In this document: one piece after another, positions 8,719-17,693 of the stretch
How the letters are laid out: every line of letters begins with the position of its first letter
Position numbering within the stretch: the stretch's first letter is position 1
Assembly (NCBI GenBank): GCA_001931905.2
Contig: MSJI02000219.1
Location: 1 to 32,961 of the forward strand
Length of the DNA stretch: 32,961 nucleotides
Reading direction: 5' to 3'
Origin: Cladosporium sp. IMV 00045
Taxonomy: Eukaryota; Ascomycota; Dothideomycetes; Cladosporiales; Cladosporiaceae
Position numbers and translations under genes: made by a program
Notes under the pieces: model-generated
Told to the model about the DNA's origin: nothing
What the model saw: only the letters and a program-made list of their open reading frames with translations
Database searches by the model: none

Positions 8719-11700
8719 CTATTGCGGAGCCGGTGTGTTGTTGCCGCCTGTTCCGACTGGAGTGTTCTGACCACTTGTAGTAGCTACGGGTGGCACTGTC
8801 TCGGTAGCGTCCTCAACGGGCACAGGCGTCGAAGGCGCCGCAGGGACCGGCGTTTGCGATGGCGTGGGATGGTTGCTGCCTTGTTGAGGATGGGCGATAT
8901 TGCTGGACGGCTGTGGGGGAGGTTGATGGTGCTGTACGGGCTGGGGCGTTGGTGCAGCACTTGGAGGCTGTGATGATTGTGTTGGCGCCTGACGTTGCGG
9001 CTGGGGTGCAGTGACGTTGTTGGGCGGTTGAGCAAACTGCTGCTGAGGTGTCGTGGCGTTGCTGGGCGGCTGTTGCTGTTGTTGTTCTACCGACGGTTGC
9101 GCGGCTTGAGCATTGGTCAGCGGCTGAGCGACTTGCTGCTGAGGCGTGCTGACGTTGCTTGGTGGCTGCACAGGCTGGACACTGGCCGATGGTTGAGCGA
9201 ACTGCTGCTGAGGTGTCGTGACATTGCTCGGCGGCTGTACGGTTTGAGTGCCAGCTGGCGGTTGAGCAAATTGCTGTTGAGGCGTGCTGGCATTACTCGG
9301 CGCTTGCGCGGGTTGAACACTGGCCGACGCCTGAGAAAACTGCTGCTGAGGTGTCGTAATATTGCTCGGAGGCTGTTGTTGCTGTGACACCGCCGGCTGC
9401 GCGGGCTGAGGATTCGCCGGTGGTTGAGCATACTGCTGCTGAGGTGTAGAGACGTTGCTCGGCGGCTGAGAGAACTGCTGCTGCTGCTGTTGCTGCTGCG
9501 GTGCCTGCACGTTGCCTTGAGGTTGAGAAAACTGCTGAGGTTGCTGCGCTGGCTGTGGCGTTGCTGTTGTCGACACATGTTGGCTGTATGGTTGCGGCGG
9601 CGGCTGATATTGAGCTTGCTGCGCTGGCTGTGGCGTTGGCGCTGTCGATACAGGTTGGCTGTACGATTGCGGCGGCTGCTGTTGATGTTGGACCTGGACA
9701 TGCTCAGCAGTCGGCTGCTCAGCCGAAGCAGACACGGGAGCAGACACCGGTTCCACACTCGCGGGCTGCGAGAAGTCGAAGACAGGCTGCGCGGGTTGCT
9801 CGGCGTTTGGATCGGGCGTCGAGAAATCGAAGACTGGCTCGTGCTGGTCGTTTGGTCCTGCTGGGGTCGAGAAGTCAAAGACCGGGTCTGTTGATTCCGC
9901 AGGTTGGGTTGTTGTCGTGTCCATGGCATCGGGATGGTAGTTTGGTGCAGGGGCCTGTTGCGGTTGCGGCACTGATGGACCGGCAGTAGCTGTGTATGCT
10001 TGAGGCGCAGAAGTCGTTATGCCCTGCGTGCCAACTTCGCCTTCGACCTTCATTCGCTTGGCATCAGAGCCTTCGTTCCCGGCGCTACTGCCATCATCTG
10101 GCGCAGGCCGTTTGACTCCAGCTGTGTTTGGGTCCGCAGCAGGCGCTGTCGCTGTTGTTGCAGGTGGTGCTGTTGTTGTGGACGGGGCGCCAAACGTGTT
10201 CTGAGGCGCTTGCGCACCAGGTACATATTGAGGTGCCTGCGGTGGTGCTGACGTCGTAGGAGCAACGCCGGCCGTAGTCGAAGCTGTTTGTACACCAGCC
10301 ATAGCTTGAGGTGCCTGCGGTGCCTGTCCGGGTTGTCCGCCAGCCATTGTCGCAGGCGCTTGAGCACCAGCTGCGGCTTGAGGTGCTTGAGGTGCCTGAG
10401 GTGCCTGTCCGGCTTGTGTTGCGCCATCCGTCGTCGAAGGCATTGGTGCACCAGGCGCGGCTTGAGGTGCTTGTGCTGCCTGCGGTGCCTGTCCATTTTG
10501 CGCGCCAGCCGTCGCATTCGAGGTCGGCTGCTGAGCATTGCTCGCTGCCGGCGCTGGCGCAGAAGTTGGAGCAGACACATTATTCTGATACTTCCGCATA
10601 ATCTTCTCCAGATCCGTAAAGACCCTACGTTCCTGATCATTCGTGAAATTGAGTTGCGGCGTCCCGTTGCACTGGAGCTCAGAAATCCACTCGACGCACT
10701 TCTTGAACACATCCTCCTGCTCTTTGTACAGAGGCGTGTGCTGCAAGTGCGCGTAGGGGCGGAGGTGGTTACTTCGATACGCCATGATCTCGTCGACAAG
10801 ATTACTGAAGCCGGGTTGCGGATGAGGTGTTCCTGAGCCCTGACGGTGGCCGGTGGGTGTTGTACGCGCGGGGGCGGCAGCTTGTGGTGCGCCGTTTTGT
10901 TGATATGGTTGTTGCTGGGGCGGAGGCTGCTGCTGTTGCGGTTGTGGCTGATAAGCATATTGTGGATTGGCCGGTGGCTGTCCTCCGGCGGGCACGTATT
11001 GTTGAGGTGCTCCTGGTTGGGCATATTGCTGCTGGCCGCCTGCGCCATACGGGGATGCATATTGCTGGCCAGGATGTCCGGGTGCTTGTTGGTATTGAGG
11101 TTGGCCGTTTTGCATGGGCTGGCCGTATGCATAAGGGTTGCCGTACTGTTGCATTCCTGGTTGAGGAGCCATGCCGTTCGGCATCGGATATGGCATGGGC
11201 GGCCTCTGGACGGGCGGAGGTGTAGGCTTTCGCTTCTTTTCCTTGTCGAACGGGATATCCTGATTGATAGCCCATAGCCAACCCTTGCCCTGTTTGGTGA
11301 CCTGTTGAAATCTGTCGTGCTGCTTGAGGTTGTGACGAACACTGCTCTGCCAGCCATGACCGTCAACGCCATACTTGTAGTATGGATACTTTTTGCAAAT
11401 TTTGTCGTAGATCTGCTGCAACTCAAGACCTTCCGGAGGTCCTTCTGACAAAATCTCGTCCAAAGTGGTGTAGTAAGTATGATTAGGCTTCTTGAGCTCC
11501 TCCTCGGTGCACTCCTCCTTCGACTTCATCGGAGAAGGCGATCGATACGTGCGCTGTCGCTTGGGTGACCCCTTCGCTTCAGCGTCGGCAGACATGAAGT
11601 CGCCTTCACGCAACGTTGGATGGATAGGCGTAGGCACCGCAGGGACATATGTAGCGCTGGAACTGGGTTCCTGCGAGACCTCAATACTCTGCATGATGGG

Positions 11701-13908
11701 AAAGTTCTGCGCCATTGGTGGCGGTGCTTCTCCCCTAGCGGCAGCTTTCGCAGCAGCTTCCTTTGCCTTGTTCTCTGTTCGCACAATTCGAACAAGCTCG
11801 TCAAGTGGTGGTACTGGAATGCCTTGCTTCTCGAACTCCTTCTGCTTCCTGCGAATGATACCCATGTCACGTTTTGAGATGAGACCGTTCTTCGGCGGAC
11901 GGCCCGGTCCCTTTCGTTTCTCGGGGAGTTGATCCATCGGTACTTCGCTAAGCATCGATCCAGGCTCAAAGGCGACCGGCTCAGGAGGCGGTTGTTGAGG
12001 TGCGTAGTATCCACCAGGAGTGGCTGATGCCGGAGTTTCCGAGAGTGCAGGTTCGTAGTGGCCCATTGAGTGCTGTTGCTGCTGTTGCTGTTGTTGCTGC
12101 TGCTGTTGCGTCTGTGCCTGTACATGCGCTTGCACTTGTGCCAATCCATGGTCTTGTTCTTGTTCCGCCACTTGAGCCGGCGTTGGAGGTGGTGGGAGAT
12201 GCAGCTGCATTGGTTGCTTGGGGGTCTCTTTCTTTTCTTCAACGACCTCTGGCTGTGGCTGAGGTTCAGATCCAGCAGCGACCGTTTTCTTCGCCGGTCT
12301 CTTGCCCTTCCCACCCTTGTCGCCCTTGTCCGGCTTCTCAGCTTTCTCGGCCTTGTCAGCCTTATTCGGGGTGACTGGTGGTGGCTTCGTTGGCGAAGGC
12401 TCGGAGTTCTTGCGCTTCTTGAGGCTGAGGATCACCGGCTTCTTGCCAGCCTTGGCCTTCTCCTCCTTCTTCTGTTTCTTGAGCTTCCTCTCCTTGACCG
12501 ACTGGAGGGGTGCATCGTCCTCGTCGCTGGAATCGGATTCGCTTCTCTCGCCTCCGACAGGGCGCAGAGGGCTGCTAGGCGCATCGCTCAGTTCGCTATC
12601 ACTATCGAAGGTTGAGACGACCTTGTTCCGTTGAGGAAGTCGGAACTGGACTCGTAGCGAAGCAACAATGATTTCCGTCAGGTGGGTCAAGACCGCAACT
12701 TCATCTCGCGCCAAAAGCTTCGGTTCGCAGTCCTCCCAACTGTCAGCGCCTTCTACTTCAACGAAGTAATGTTCATTCTTCACGTATGCGCTTCTCCCAA
12801 GAATCTTCATTTCCCACCGGGAGTTCTGGCCGTTGTACTCGATGTGCAGGTGTTCTCTTGAGATCAATTTGATATCGGCGGGATTGTTCGGATGCACTGG
12901 AAGGAAGACGGGTTTTTGCACATCTTCGTTGTCGTCGTCGGGGCCGGGAGAAAGATCGTATCGGAACGTGTGGAGATTCTGGGGTGCGACGGATGTGGTT
13001 GAAGAAGATTGGCCGGAGAATAGAAGGTTCCTTCGCCTCTTGTTCTTCTTTCGCCTGCGATTCTCTTCTTCGGGTAGACCAACAATGCCGCCTTGTTCAC
13101 TGTAGGCACTTGCAAGTCCACGAGCAGGTCGTCCTTCCATGGAGCTCCCAATAGGTGAAGGCTCCTCTCCATGCGCAGAAGGCTGACTAGGCTCTTGCTG
13201 ATACTGATGAAGTGCTTCTTGAGCCTCGAACTCCTTGGCCTGTCGGCTGCCTTCTTTCAGTTTCCTCTTGGCTAGCTTCTGCTCTTGTTGATATCTTTTC
13301 GCAAATTTGTCGTCACGTCCGAGAATGATCTGAGTGCTAGTGACAAGAAACTCTCCGTCCTGGAAGCTTAGCTGCGCAAATCCGTTCATCTGAGCGACGT
13401 CCGGCTTCTCGGGTTCGCCGTCAGGGTCGAATTCAGAGACAGCTTGCGATGCTTCGGGTTCAGGTGCCGGTTGGGAAATATCCTCGTCGAAGACGAATGG
13501 TTCTGGCTCCTGCGATGGACGCACGCTTTCGAGATGGTTGGTGTCCATGCTTGCGTCGAAAGGCACAGGTGGTGGTACCGGAGCCCCGACATCTGGTAGA
13601 CCACGATTTGTGGTATAAAAGTCTTCTGGGGCGATAGTTGGTTGATCGCGGTCTTCAGTGCCAGCCGCAGCGGTAAAGTCAATACTTTGTCGCACGTTGC
13701 TGGACTGGAATGGGTTCGCCACGAACGTGTCGTTGAAGGGCGATTGTAAAAGATTGTTGTCTTGTGTTGTTGTGCCGGCCTCGTCCAGACCTAGCCAGGC
13801 CATGTTGTCGAACTCTGCTTTTGTGCCGACATCGTTCTGGCTTAATGGCTGAGGTACTGGGGTTGGAGTAGCCAGCACGGCATGCGCGCCAGCTCCGCTG
13901 CTTTCCAT
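8719..13908 (-). CDS. FHL1: FHL1-like transcription factor with FHA and fork-head domains
   Basis: A nuclear regulator combining a phosphopeptide-binding FHA domain (about residues 320-425, with ISREHLHIEY) and a winged-helix fork-head domain (about 807-890, with NHTYYTTLDEI, YPYYKYGVDGHGWQSSVRHN and GKGWLWAI). This FHA-before-fork-head order is that of yeast Fhl1, which binds ribosomal-protein gene promoters; that role is inferred here, not shown. An AT-hook-like KGPGRPPKNG sits at about 664-673. A further conserved block (DEIMAYRSNHLRPYAHL...CVEWISELQ) lies at about 1038-1105. The protein has 1729 residues on one exon, far longer than yeast Fhl1 (about 940), because of Q/P/A-rich low complexity: a 12-Gln run near 600-613 and a Q/P tail of about 600 residues with degenerate repeats. 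An out-of-frame ATG 32 nt upstream overlaps the start. The many plus-strand frames inside it are shadows. Confidence 0.88.
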   Translation of the reverse strand: MESSGAGAHAVLATPTPVPQPLSQNDVGTKAEFDNMAWLGLDEAGTTTQDNNLLQSPFNDTFVANPFQSSNVRQSIDFTAAAGTEDRDQPTIAPEDFYTTNRGLPDVGAPVPPPVPFDASMDTNHLESVRPSQEPEPFVFDEDISQPAPEPEASQAVSEFDPDGEPEKPDVAQMNGFAQLSFQDGEFLVTSTQIILGRDDKFAKRYQQEQKLAKRKLKEGSRQAKEFEAQEALHQYQQEPSQPSAHGEEPSPIGSSMEGRPARGLASAYSEQGGIVGLPEEENRRRKKNKRRRNLLFSGQSSSTTSVAPQNLHTFRYDLSPGPDDDNEDVQKPVFLPVHPNNPADIKLISREHLHIEYNGQNSRWEMKILGRSAYVKNEHYFVEVEGADSWEDCEPKLLARDEVAVLTHLTEIIVASLRVQFRLPQRNKVVSTFDSDSELSDAPSSPLRPVGGERSESDSSDEDDAPLQSVKERKLKKQKKEEKAKAGKKPVILSLKKRKNSEPSPTKPPPVTPNKADKAEKAEKPDKGDKGGKGKRPAKKTVAAGSEPQPQPEVVEEKKETPKQPMQLHLPPPPTPAQVAEQEQDHGLAQVQAHVQAQTQQQQQQQQQQQQHSMGHYEPALSETPASATPGGYYAPQQPPPEPVAFEPGSMLSEVPMDQLPEKRKGPGRPPKNGLISKRDMGIIRRKQKEFEKQGIPVPPLDELVRIVRTENKAKEAAAKAAARGEAPPPMAQNFPIMQSIEVSQEPSSSATYVPAVPTPIHPTLREGDFMSADAEAKGSPKRQRTYRSPSPMKSKEECTEEELKKPNHTYYTTLDEILSEGPPEGLELQQIYDKICKKYPYYKYGVDGHGWQSSVRHNLKQHDRFQQVTKQGKGWLWAINQDIPFDKEKKRKPTPPPVQRPPMPYPMPNGMAPQPGMQQYGNPYAYGQPMQNGQPQYQQAPGHPGQQYASPYGAGGQQQYAQPGAPQQYVPAGGQPPANPQYAYQPQPQQQQPPPQQQPYQQNGAPQAAAPARTTPTGHRQGSGTPHPQPGFSNLVDEIMAYRSNHLRPYAHLQHTPLYKEQEDVFKKCVEWISELQCNGTPQLNFTNDQERRVFTDLEKIMRKYQNNVSAPTSAPAPAASNAQQPTSNATAGAQNGQAPQAAQAPQAAPGAPMPSTTDGATQAGQAPQAPQAPQAAAGAQAPATMAGGQPGQAPQAPQAMAGVQTASTTAGVAPTTSAPPQAPQYVPGAQAPQNTFGAPSTTTAPPATTATAPAADPNTAGVKRPAPDDGSSAGNEGSDAKRMKVEGEVGTQGITTSAPQAYTATAGPSVPQPQQAPAPNYHPDAMDTTTTQPAESTDPVFDFSTPAGPNDQHEPVFDFSTPDPNAEQPAQPVFDFSQPASVEPVSAPVSASAEQPTAEHVQVQHQQQPPQSYSQPVSTAPTPQPAQQAQYQPPPQPYSQHVSTTATPQPAQQPQQFSQPQGNVQAPQQQQQQQQFSQPPSNVSTPQQQYAQPPANPQPAQPAVSQQQQPPSNITTPQQQFSQASASVQPAQAPSNASTPQQQFAQPPAGTQTVQPPSNVTTPQQQFAQPSASVQPVQPPSNVSTPQQQVAQPLTNAQAAQPSVEQQQQQPPSNATTPQQQFAQPPNNVTAPQPQRQAPTQSSQPPSAAPTPQPVQHHQPPPQPSSNIAHPQQGSNHPTPSQTPVPAAPSTPVPVEDATETVPPVATTSGQNTPVGTGGNNTPAPQ
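9020..9470 (-). repeat. degenerate Q/P-rich repeats in the FHL1-like C-terminus
   Basis: Six copies of a PSN[VIA][ST]TPQQQ core recur within about 450 bp (residues about 1480-1630), spaced roughly 20-30 residues apart and linked by [FYV][AS]QP-type stretches. The copies differ in both codons and residues, so this is an old, drifting in-frame repeat and not a recent tandem duplication. Confidence 0.8.
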
Positions 13909-13940
13909 CTCTCGTGGTGGAGACTGCGGACTGGCTTCAT
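13842..13940 (-). promoter_or_regulatory. overlapping upstream ORF at the FHL1-like start
   Basis: On the minus strand an ATG at 13940 opens a 32-codon frame ending in TAA at 13842-13844. It overlaps the first 67 nt of the FHL1-like CDS in a different frame. If the mRNA leader includes it, ribosomes that start there pass the main ATG. Transcript start is unknown, so regulation is only a possibility. Confidence 0.4.
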
Positions 13941-14842
13941 TGCTTAGGTATTGTGTCTTGGGCGTGGTTCGTTCGCTGTTTCCTTTGTCGCGGAAACAGC
14001 TGCAGGTCGTCGGCTGGCTTGCGATGGACTCGGCGATCGCGACGACGGGCGCGATGGGTGTAGATTGGCAGTATGTGGATGCGATTCAGTGATCGCACGC
14101 AATGCGATTGGCGAGAGTGCCCGTCGAGGGGGAGGCGAAGGCGGCGCGAGCAGAGAAGGTGTTGGATCTGGCGCAAATGGCGAGAGAGAGCGAGAGCGAG
14201 AAGTGGTCGAAGGACTTCTGGCTAAGGTTTGCCTCTGCTGGGTCAGGCAAGCCAGAGACTAGCGAGCGAGTGGAGCGTTGAAGGCAAAAGAACTCCAGCC
14301 AGCCAGCAGCAAGTCCAGCAGCGGATCTCTCTGAATCGCGCGCGGCTTTACCGAGAATTTTCACCGCCTATTGTATTAGAGTGGACTCTAATCCATCATT
14401 TCACCCGCTGGCCAACCTAATAAAATCGGAGGCACCCCGCCGTCAACCGACCTGATGGAGTCTGGTGGGCAGAGAGATATGATGAGATCGTCTGGTCTCC
14501 TCGACTCCTCCTTCACAAGCAAGCAAGGGCCAGGGCTGCGGTCTGTTGCACTGTGGCAGTAGTAAGCCGAATAAAAAAAGTTGACAAGTCCCGTTTTGTA
14601 CATATAGCCTGTACATCTATCATCGCAGCCAATCATATCGCCATCATCTCTCGTGGTCATGGTCCAAGCTTCAGATCTGATGCCGAACCGATGGGACTTC
14701 GCCGTGAGAGAAGGATGGGCTTGTGACGAGCAGCCAAAGATCTTGATCGAACGCAGCAAGGAAACAAAAGACTGGAACCGTTTCAATTGAGACTATCGAG
14801 CTTACTGGACTCTGATTGCAAACTAAATTAATTATCATCGAA
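13909..14842. promoter_or_regulatory. bidirectional upstream region of the FHL1-like and 2OG-oxygenase genes
   Basis: This is 934 bp between divergent starts. It contains an AGAGAGCGAGAGCGAGA purine run at about 14184-14201 and otherwise mixed sequence. The short open frames on both strands mostly lack ATG and resemble nothing known. No other element could be supported. Confidence 0.4.
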
Positions 14843-15668
14843 ATGCCACCCAAATTAAAACCCAACAAGCAAACCCCGAAATCAAAACCTCCCCCATCAA
14901 CCCAACAACACCCACCACCCAACTGGCCACCCCTCACACCCCTCATCCCCTCCTCCTCCCTAACCCTCGAAACTCTCCTACCCGACCAAATCCTCACAAT
15001 CTCCAACCTCTGGACCTCCACCCTCTGCGCCAAATACGTCTCATTCCTGCGCTCCCTGCCCCTCACAACCACACCCGGCATCCCCAAGAAAGGCGACGCC
15101 GTCCGCGTCAACGACCGCTTCCAGATCGAAGATATGGGTTTCGCGGAAAGGCTGTGGGCGGAGACGGGACTGAAGGATTTGGTTTTGGGAGTGGAAGACG
15201 GCGATGAGAGGGCGAGGTTGTGGGGTGGCGAGGTGTTGGGGCTGAATTCGAATGTGCGCATTTATCGCTATTCCAAGGGGCAGTTTTTCGATCAGCATTG
15301 TAAGTTGATGCGAAGGTAGGGGAAAAAGGTTTTCTTGTTTCGGCTAACGTTTCAATCTCATAGATGACGACTCGAACAACATCTCTTTCCTTTCCCCGTC
15401 ATCGCCACAGCCGGTTCCGGCGAAGACGACGTGGACGCTGTTGCTCTATCTCACCTCGCCCGCCACTGGGTGCAAGGGCGGCGAGACGGTCTTTTATCCC
15501 GACCGGACGAGCAAACGCGAGGCACCGCCTCCGCCCGTCGTGGCGGATTTGGAGGTGGGAATGGCGCTGCTGCATCGTCACGGGAGGGACTGTCTGCTCC
15601 ATGAGGGGAGGGAAGTGACGGAAGGTGAGAAGTGGGTTATCAGAAGCGATCTTTGCGTGAGGCGATGA
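14843..15668 (+). CDS. 2-oxoglutarate/Fe(II) oxygenase, prolyl 4-hydroxylase-like
   Basis: Two exons, 14843-15299 and 15364-15668, encode 253 aa; the intron (64 nt) has donor GTAAGT, branch CTAAC and acceptor CATAG. The double-stranded beta-helix oxygenase signature is visible: RIYRYSKGQFFDQHYDDSN supplies the iron-binding HxD (H152, D154), with a distal His at H232 (LLHEGREV). A basic residue ten positions later (K242, GEKWVIRSD) would bind 2-oxoglutarate. The segment GCKGGETVFYP is typical of the fungal P4H-like group. Relatives hydroxylate proline or act on small molecules; the substrate here cannot be told. The N-terminal 40 residues are Pro/Lys-rich and look disordered. The start is the first ATG (the frame also stays open upstream from a TTG). 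Its stop lies only 62 bp from the stop of the convergent gene. Confidence 0.87.
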
Positions 15669-15730
15669 GGATGTAAATGAAATGAAAGAGCAAAATCACA
15701 CAGTCTATTTGGTATTCCTTTTATCTTCTC

Positions 15731-16666
15731 TCACGAGACCTTCGTCGCCTTCAACAAAACAGGCACCATCCCACCCGTCCCCAGCCTAAACTCCCTATGC
15801 CCCACGACCCTCATCAAACTCGCAATCGCACCCGAATGGCTCGTCAAGCTGATAACACTCTTCCCCCTCCCCTCACCCTCCATAACCTCGTCCAAAAACT
15901 CCTGCGTCCTCACATCGTGCTCCGCGTGCGTCTCGCGATGATCCGCCCGCCACAGCAAATCCTCCTCACTAAACCCCTCCTCAATCGGCCACTGCGGGTA
16001 CGCAGCATGAATAACGCTCCTCGAACTACGGCGATCGCATGTATGCTCGCCCATAACCTCACGCGCCAATTCCTTAATCGTCGGCTTGAACGCAGACAAC
16101 CCCAAACCCTTCCACTCGAGCTCCGCGGTCCTCAAACACCTCATCAAAGGACTAGCAACCCAAGCGTCCGGCACGGGCATTTTCTCCCCCTCGAACTGCC
16201 TCGCGAAGAACTCGCCGGCGTCTCTCGCCTGCTGCTTGCCGACCGCTGTGAGGTGCGCGTCTACCCAGTACAGCGTGCCGTCGCCGTCCAGTTTGCTCCA
16301 GTAGTCGTCCCAGGCTTGCGTGCCGTAGAGGGCTTCGGCGACGTTGTGCTCGCCTTCGCCGTGGCGGGCGAGGTAGAGGAGTTTGTAGGTCGTGGCGGGC
16401 GGGGCGGTGGCGATGAGGTGCTTCAGGTGCGCGGTGAAGAGTTGCCATTGGGTTTTGGTGGGGTCTGCTGAGATTTCTGGGTAGGACTGGGGGATGAGGC
16501 CGAAGTTGTGTTTTGTCTGTGATGGTTGTTAGGGGGCTTGTGAGGGGAGATGGGGGTGGTGGGGTTTGAGTACGTAGTCGAATGTGAAGGGGTCTGTTTT
16601 GGGGTCGTCTTGCATGAAGTAGCCTGTTACAGCTTCATATTGGTATTTGCGACTGATGCTGCCCAT
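15731..16666 (-). CDS. histidine phosphatase (phosphoglycerate mutase-like, PMU1 type)
   Basis: Two exons, 16666-16574 and 16516-15731, flank a 57-nt intron (donor GTACTC, acceptor ATCACAG) and encode 292 aa. The catalytic RHG motif is LARHGEGEHN with His83. The second conserved His is H258 in SLTSHSGAI. The N-terminus (KYQYEAVTGYFMQDDPKTDP, then NFGLIPQSYP) and the YGTQAWDDYWSKLDGDGTLYW segment match the fungal group that includes yeast Pmu1. These are phosphatases of uncertain substrate and are probably not glycolytic mutases. The frame is open upstream of the chosen ATG through a hydrophobic stretch (FIFGVICGFWLF) back to a stop, but without another ATG, so 16666 is taken as start. An upstream exon adding a membrane anchor cannot be excluded. 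Confidence 0.88.
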
Positions 16667-17069
16667 GGTTTTTGTTTTGAGATTGATTTGGCCTCCAAAG
16701 AGCCAGAATCCGCAGATTACACCGAAAATGAAAGAGAGGCTGTCGAATTGATGATTAGGACAGAGAGGTCACGACTTCGAAATATGGCAGGACTGACATG
16801 ATCAGGATTCGTTTACGAGATAGCACCTTTTTTTGCTGAATAGGCATGCTCTGAAGGAAGTCGTCGTAGGTGTGTCGAATGCTGGAGTCCTTGATATCCC
16901 CATTCGACTTCCTAAGTGGTCGTTGAGGTTGGCGCAAGTGGAGTCTGCGGTACAACACAGAACGGGTGTAGCGCTGAGCGACTTCACCTCCAACTTAACT
17001 TAAGCCATCCATTGGTGCGCATTCAAACAACGCGACAACACCCAGTTTCCAAACACACCACCCGCCAAA
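16667..17069. promoter_or_regulatory. bidirectional upstream region of the phosphatase and SPF27 genes
   Basis: This is 403 bp between divergent starts. There is no credible gene, and the short frames on both strands have no recognisable features. A hydrophobic open stretch next to 16667 could belong to an alternative 5' exon of the phosphatase. Confidence 0.4.
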
Positions 17070-17693
17070 ATGCCTTTAATCCAAAGCCAATCAGACAACC
17101 TCCCCTACATCGACCCAGCACCATCATCCGAAGCCCTCGCAGCCGCAAACGCCCTTGTCGAAGCCGAGCTATCCCCCGAATCATCAACATCAATCCACGC
17201 ATCCATCCCAACCTTCCGCGAACCCCAATTCTCCTCCCTCGTCGACGTCGAGCATGCCTTCCTCTCCGAAGGCAAACCACGCGAGACAGGCGTCGATCTG
17301 AGCCGATACGAAGCCCTCGACGCCCCAGAAGCCGGGAGCGACATCGCACTCTGGCGCGAAACCTTGCAAAAAGCCTACGCCTCGGCCGAGTATTTGCGCG
17401 GAAGAGAGACGAACTTGGCGCTCCTGGAGACGTATGGCAAGAATGCGTGGTTGGTTGGGAACAGTCAGTTGGAGGGGATGTTGAAGGGTTTGGAAGCGGA
17501 GATTGAGGCGGCGAGGATTGAATTGGAGGGCGTTGAGAGGGAGCGGAGAGAGAAGCAGGCGAGCGTGCAGGGAGAGGTTGAGGGGCTGGAGAGGAGTTGG
17601 AGGGAGGGTGTTGGGAAGTTGATTGAGGTTCTTGCTGCGGGTGAGGGTGTGAAGGGAGAGATTTTGGAGAGGAGGAGGATGGGCGCAAGCTGA
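17070..17693 (+). CDS. pre-mRNA-splicing factor SPF27 (BCAS2/Cwf7 family)
   Basis: A single-exon gene of 207 aa. SPF27 is a core member of the Prp19 (NineTeen) complex that activates the spliceosome. The N-terminus ending in LPYIDPAPSSEALAAANALV, the short SRYEAL segment and the long C-terminal coiled coil (about residues 100-200) are as in the family. Within it, WRETLQKAYASAEYLRGRETNLALLE and NAWLVGNSQLEGMLKGLEAE (each in pieces) are the conserved stretches. The size fits (human 225). The start is the only ATG near the conserved N-terminus, in a good context (CCAAAATGCC). Codon use shifts from C-rich at the 5' end to G/A-rich coiled-coil codons, which reflects composition and not transfer. 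Confidence 0.9.
   Translation: MPLIQSQSDNLPYIDPAPSSEALAAANALVEAELSPESSTSIHASIPTFREPQFSSLVDVEHAFLSEGKPRETGVDLSRYEALDAPEAGSDIALWRETLQKAYASAEYLRGRETNLALLETYGKNAWLVGNSQLEGMLKGLEAEIEAARIELEGVERERREKQASVQGEVEGLERSWREGVGKLIEVLAAGEGVKGEILERRRMGAS

Noticed and set aside
9501..12615. Several plus-strand frames of 140-180 codons rich in Leu, Arg or Cys
   Set aside because: They are reverse translations of the Q/P/A-rich FHL1-like gene (CAG/CAA on one strand reads as CTG/TTG on the other).
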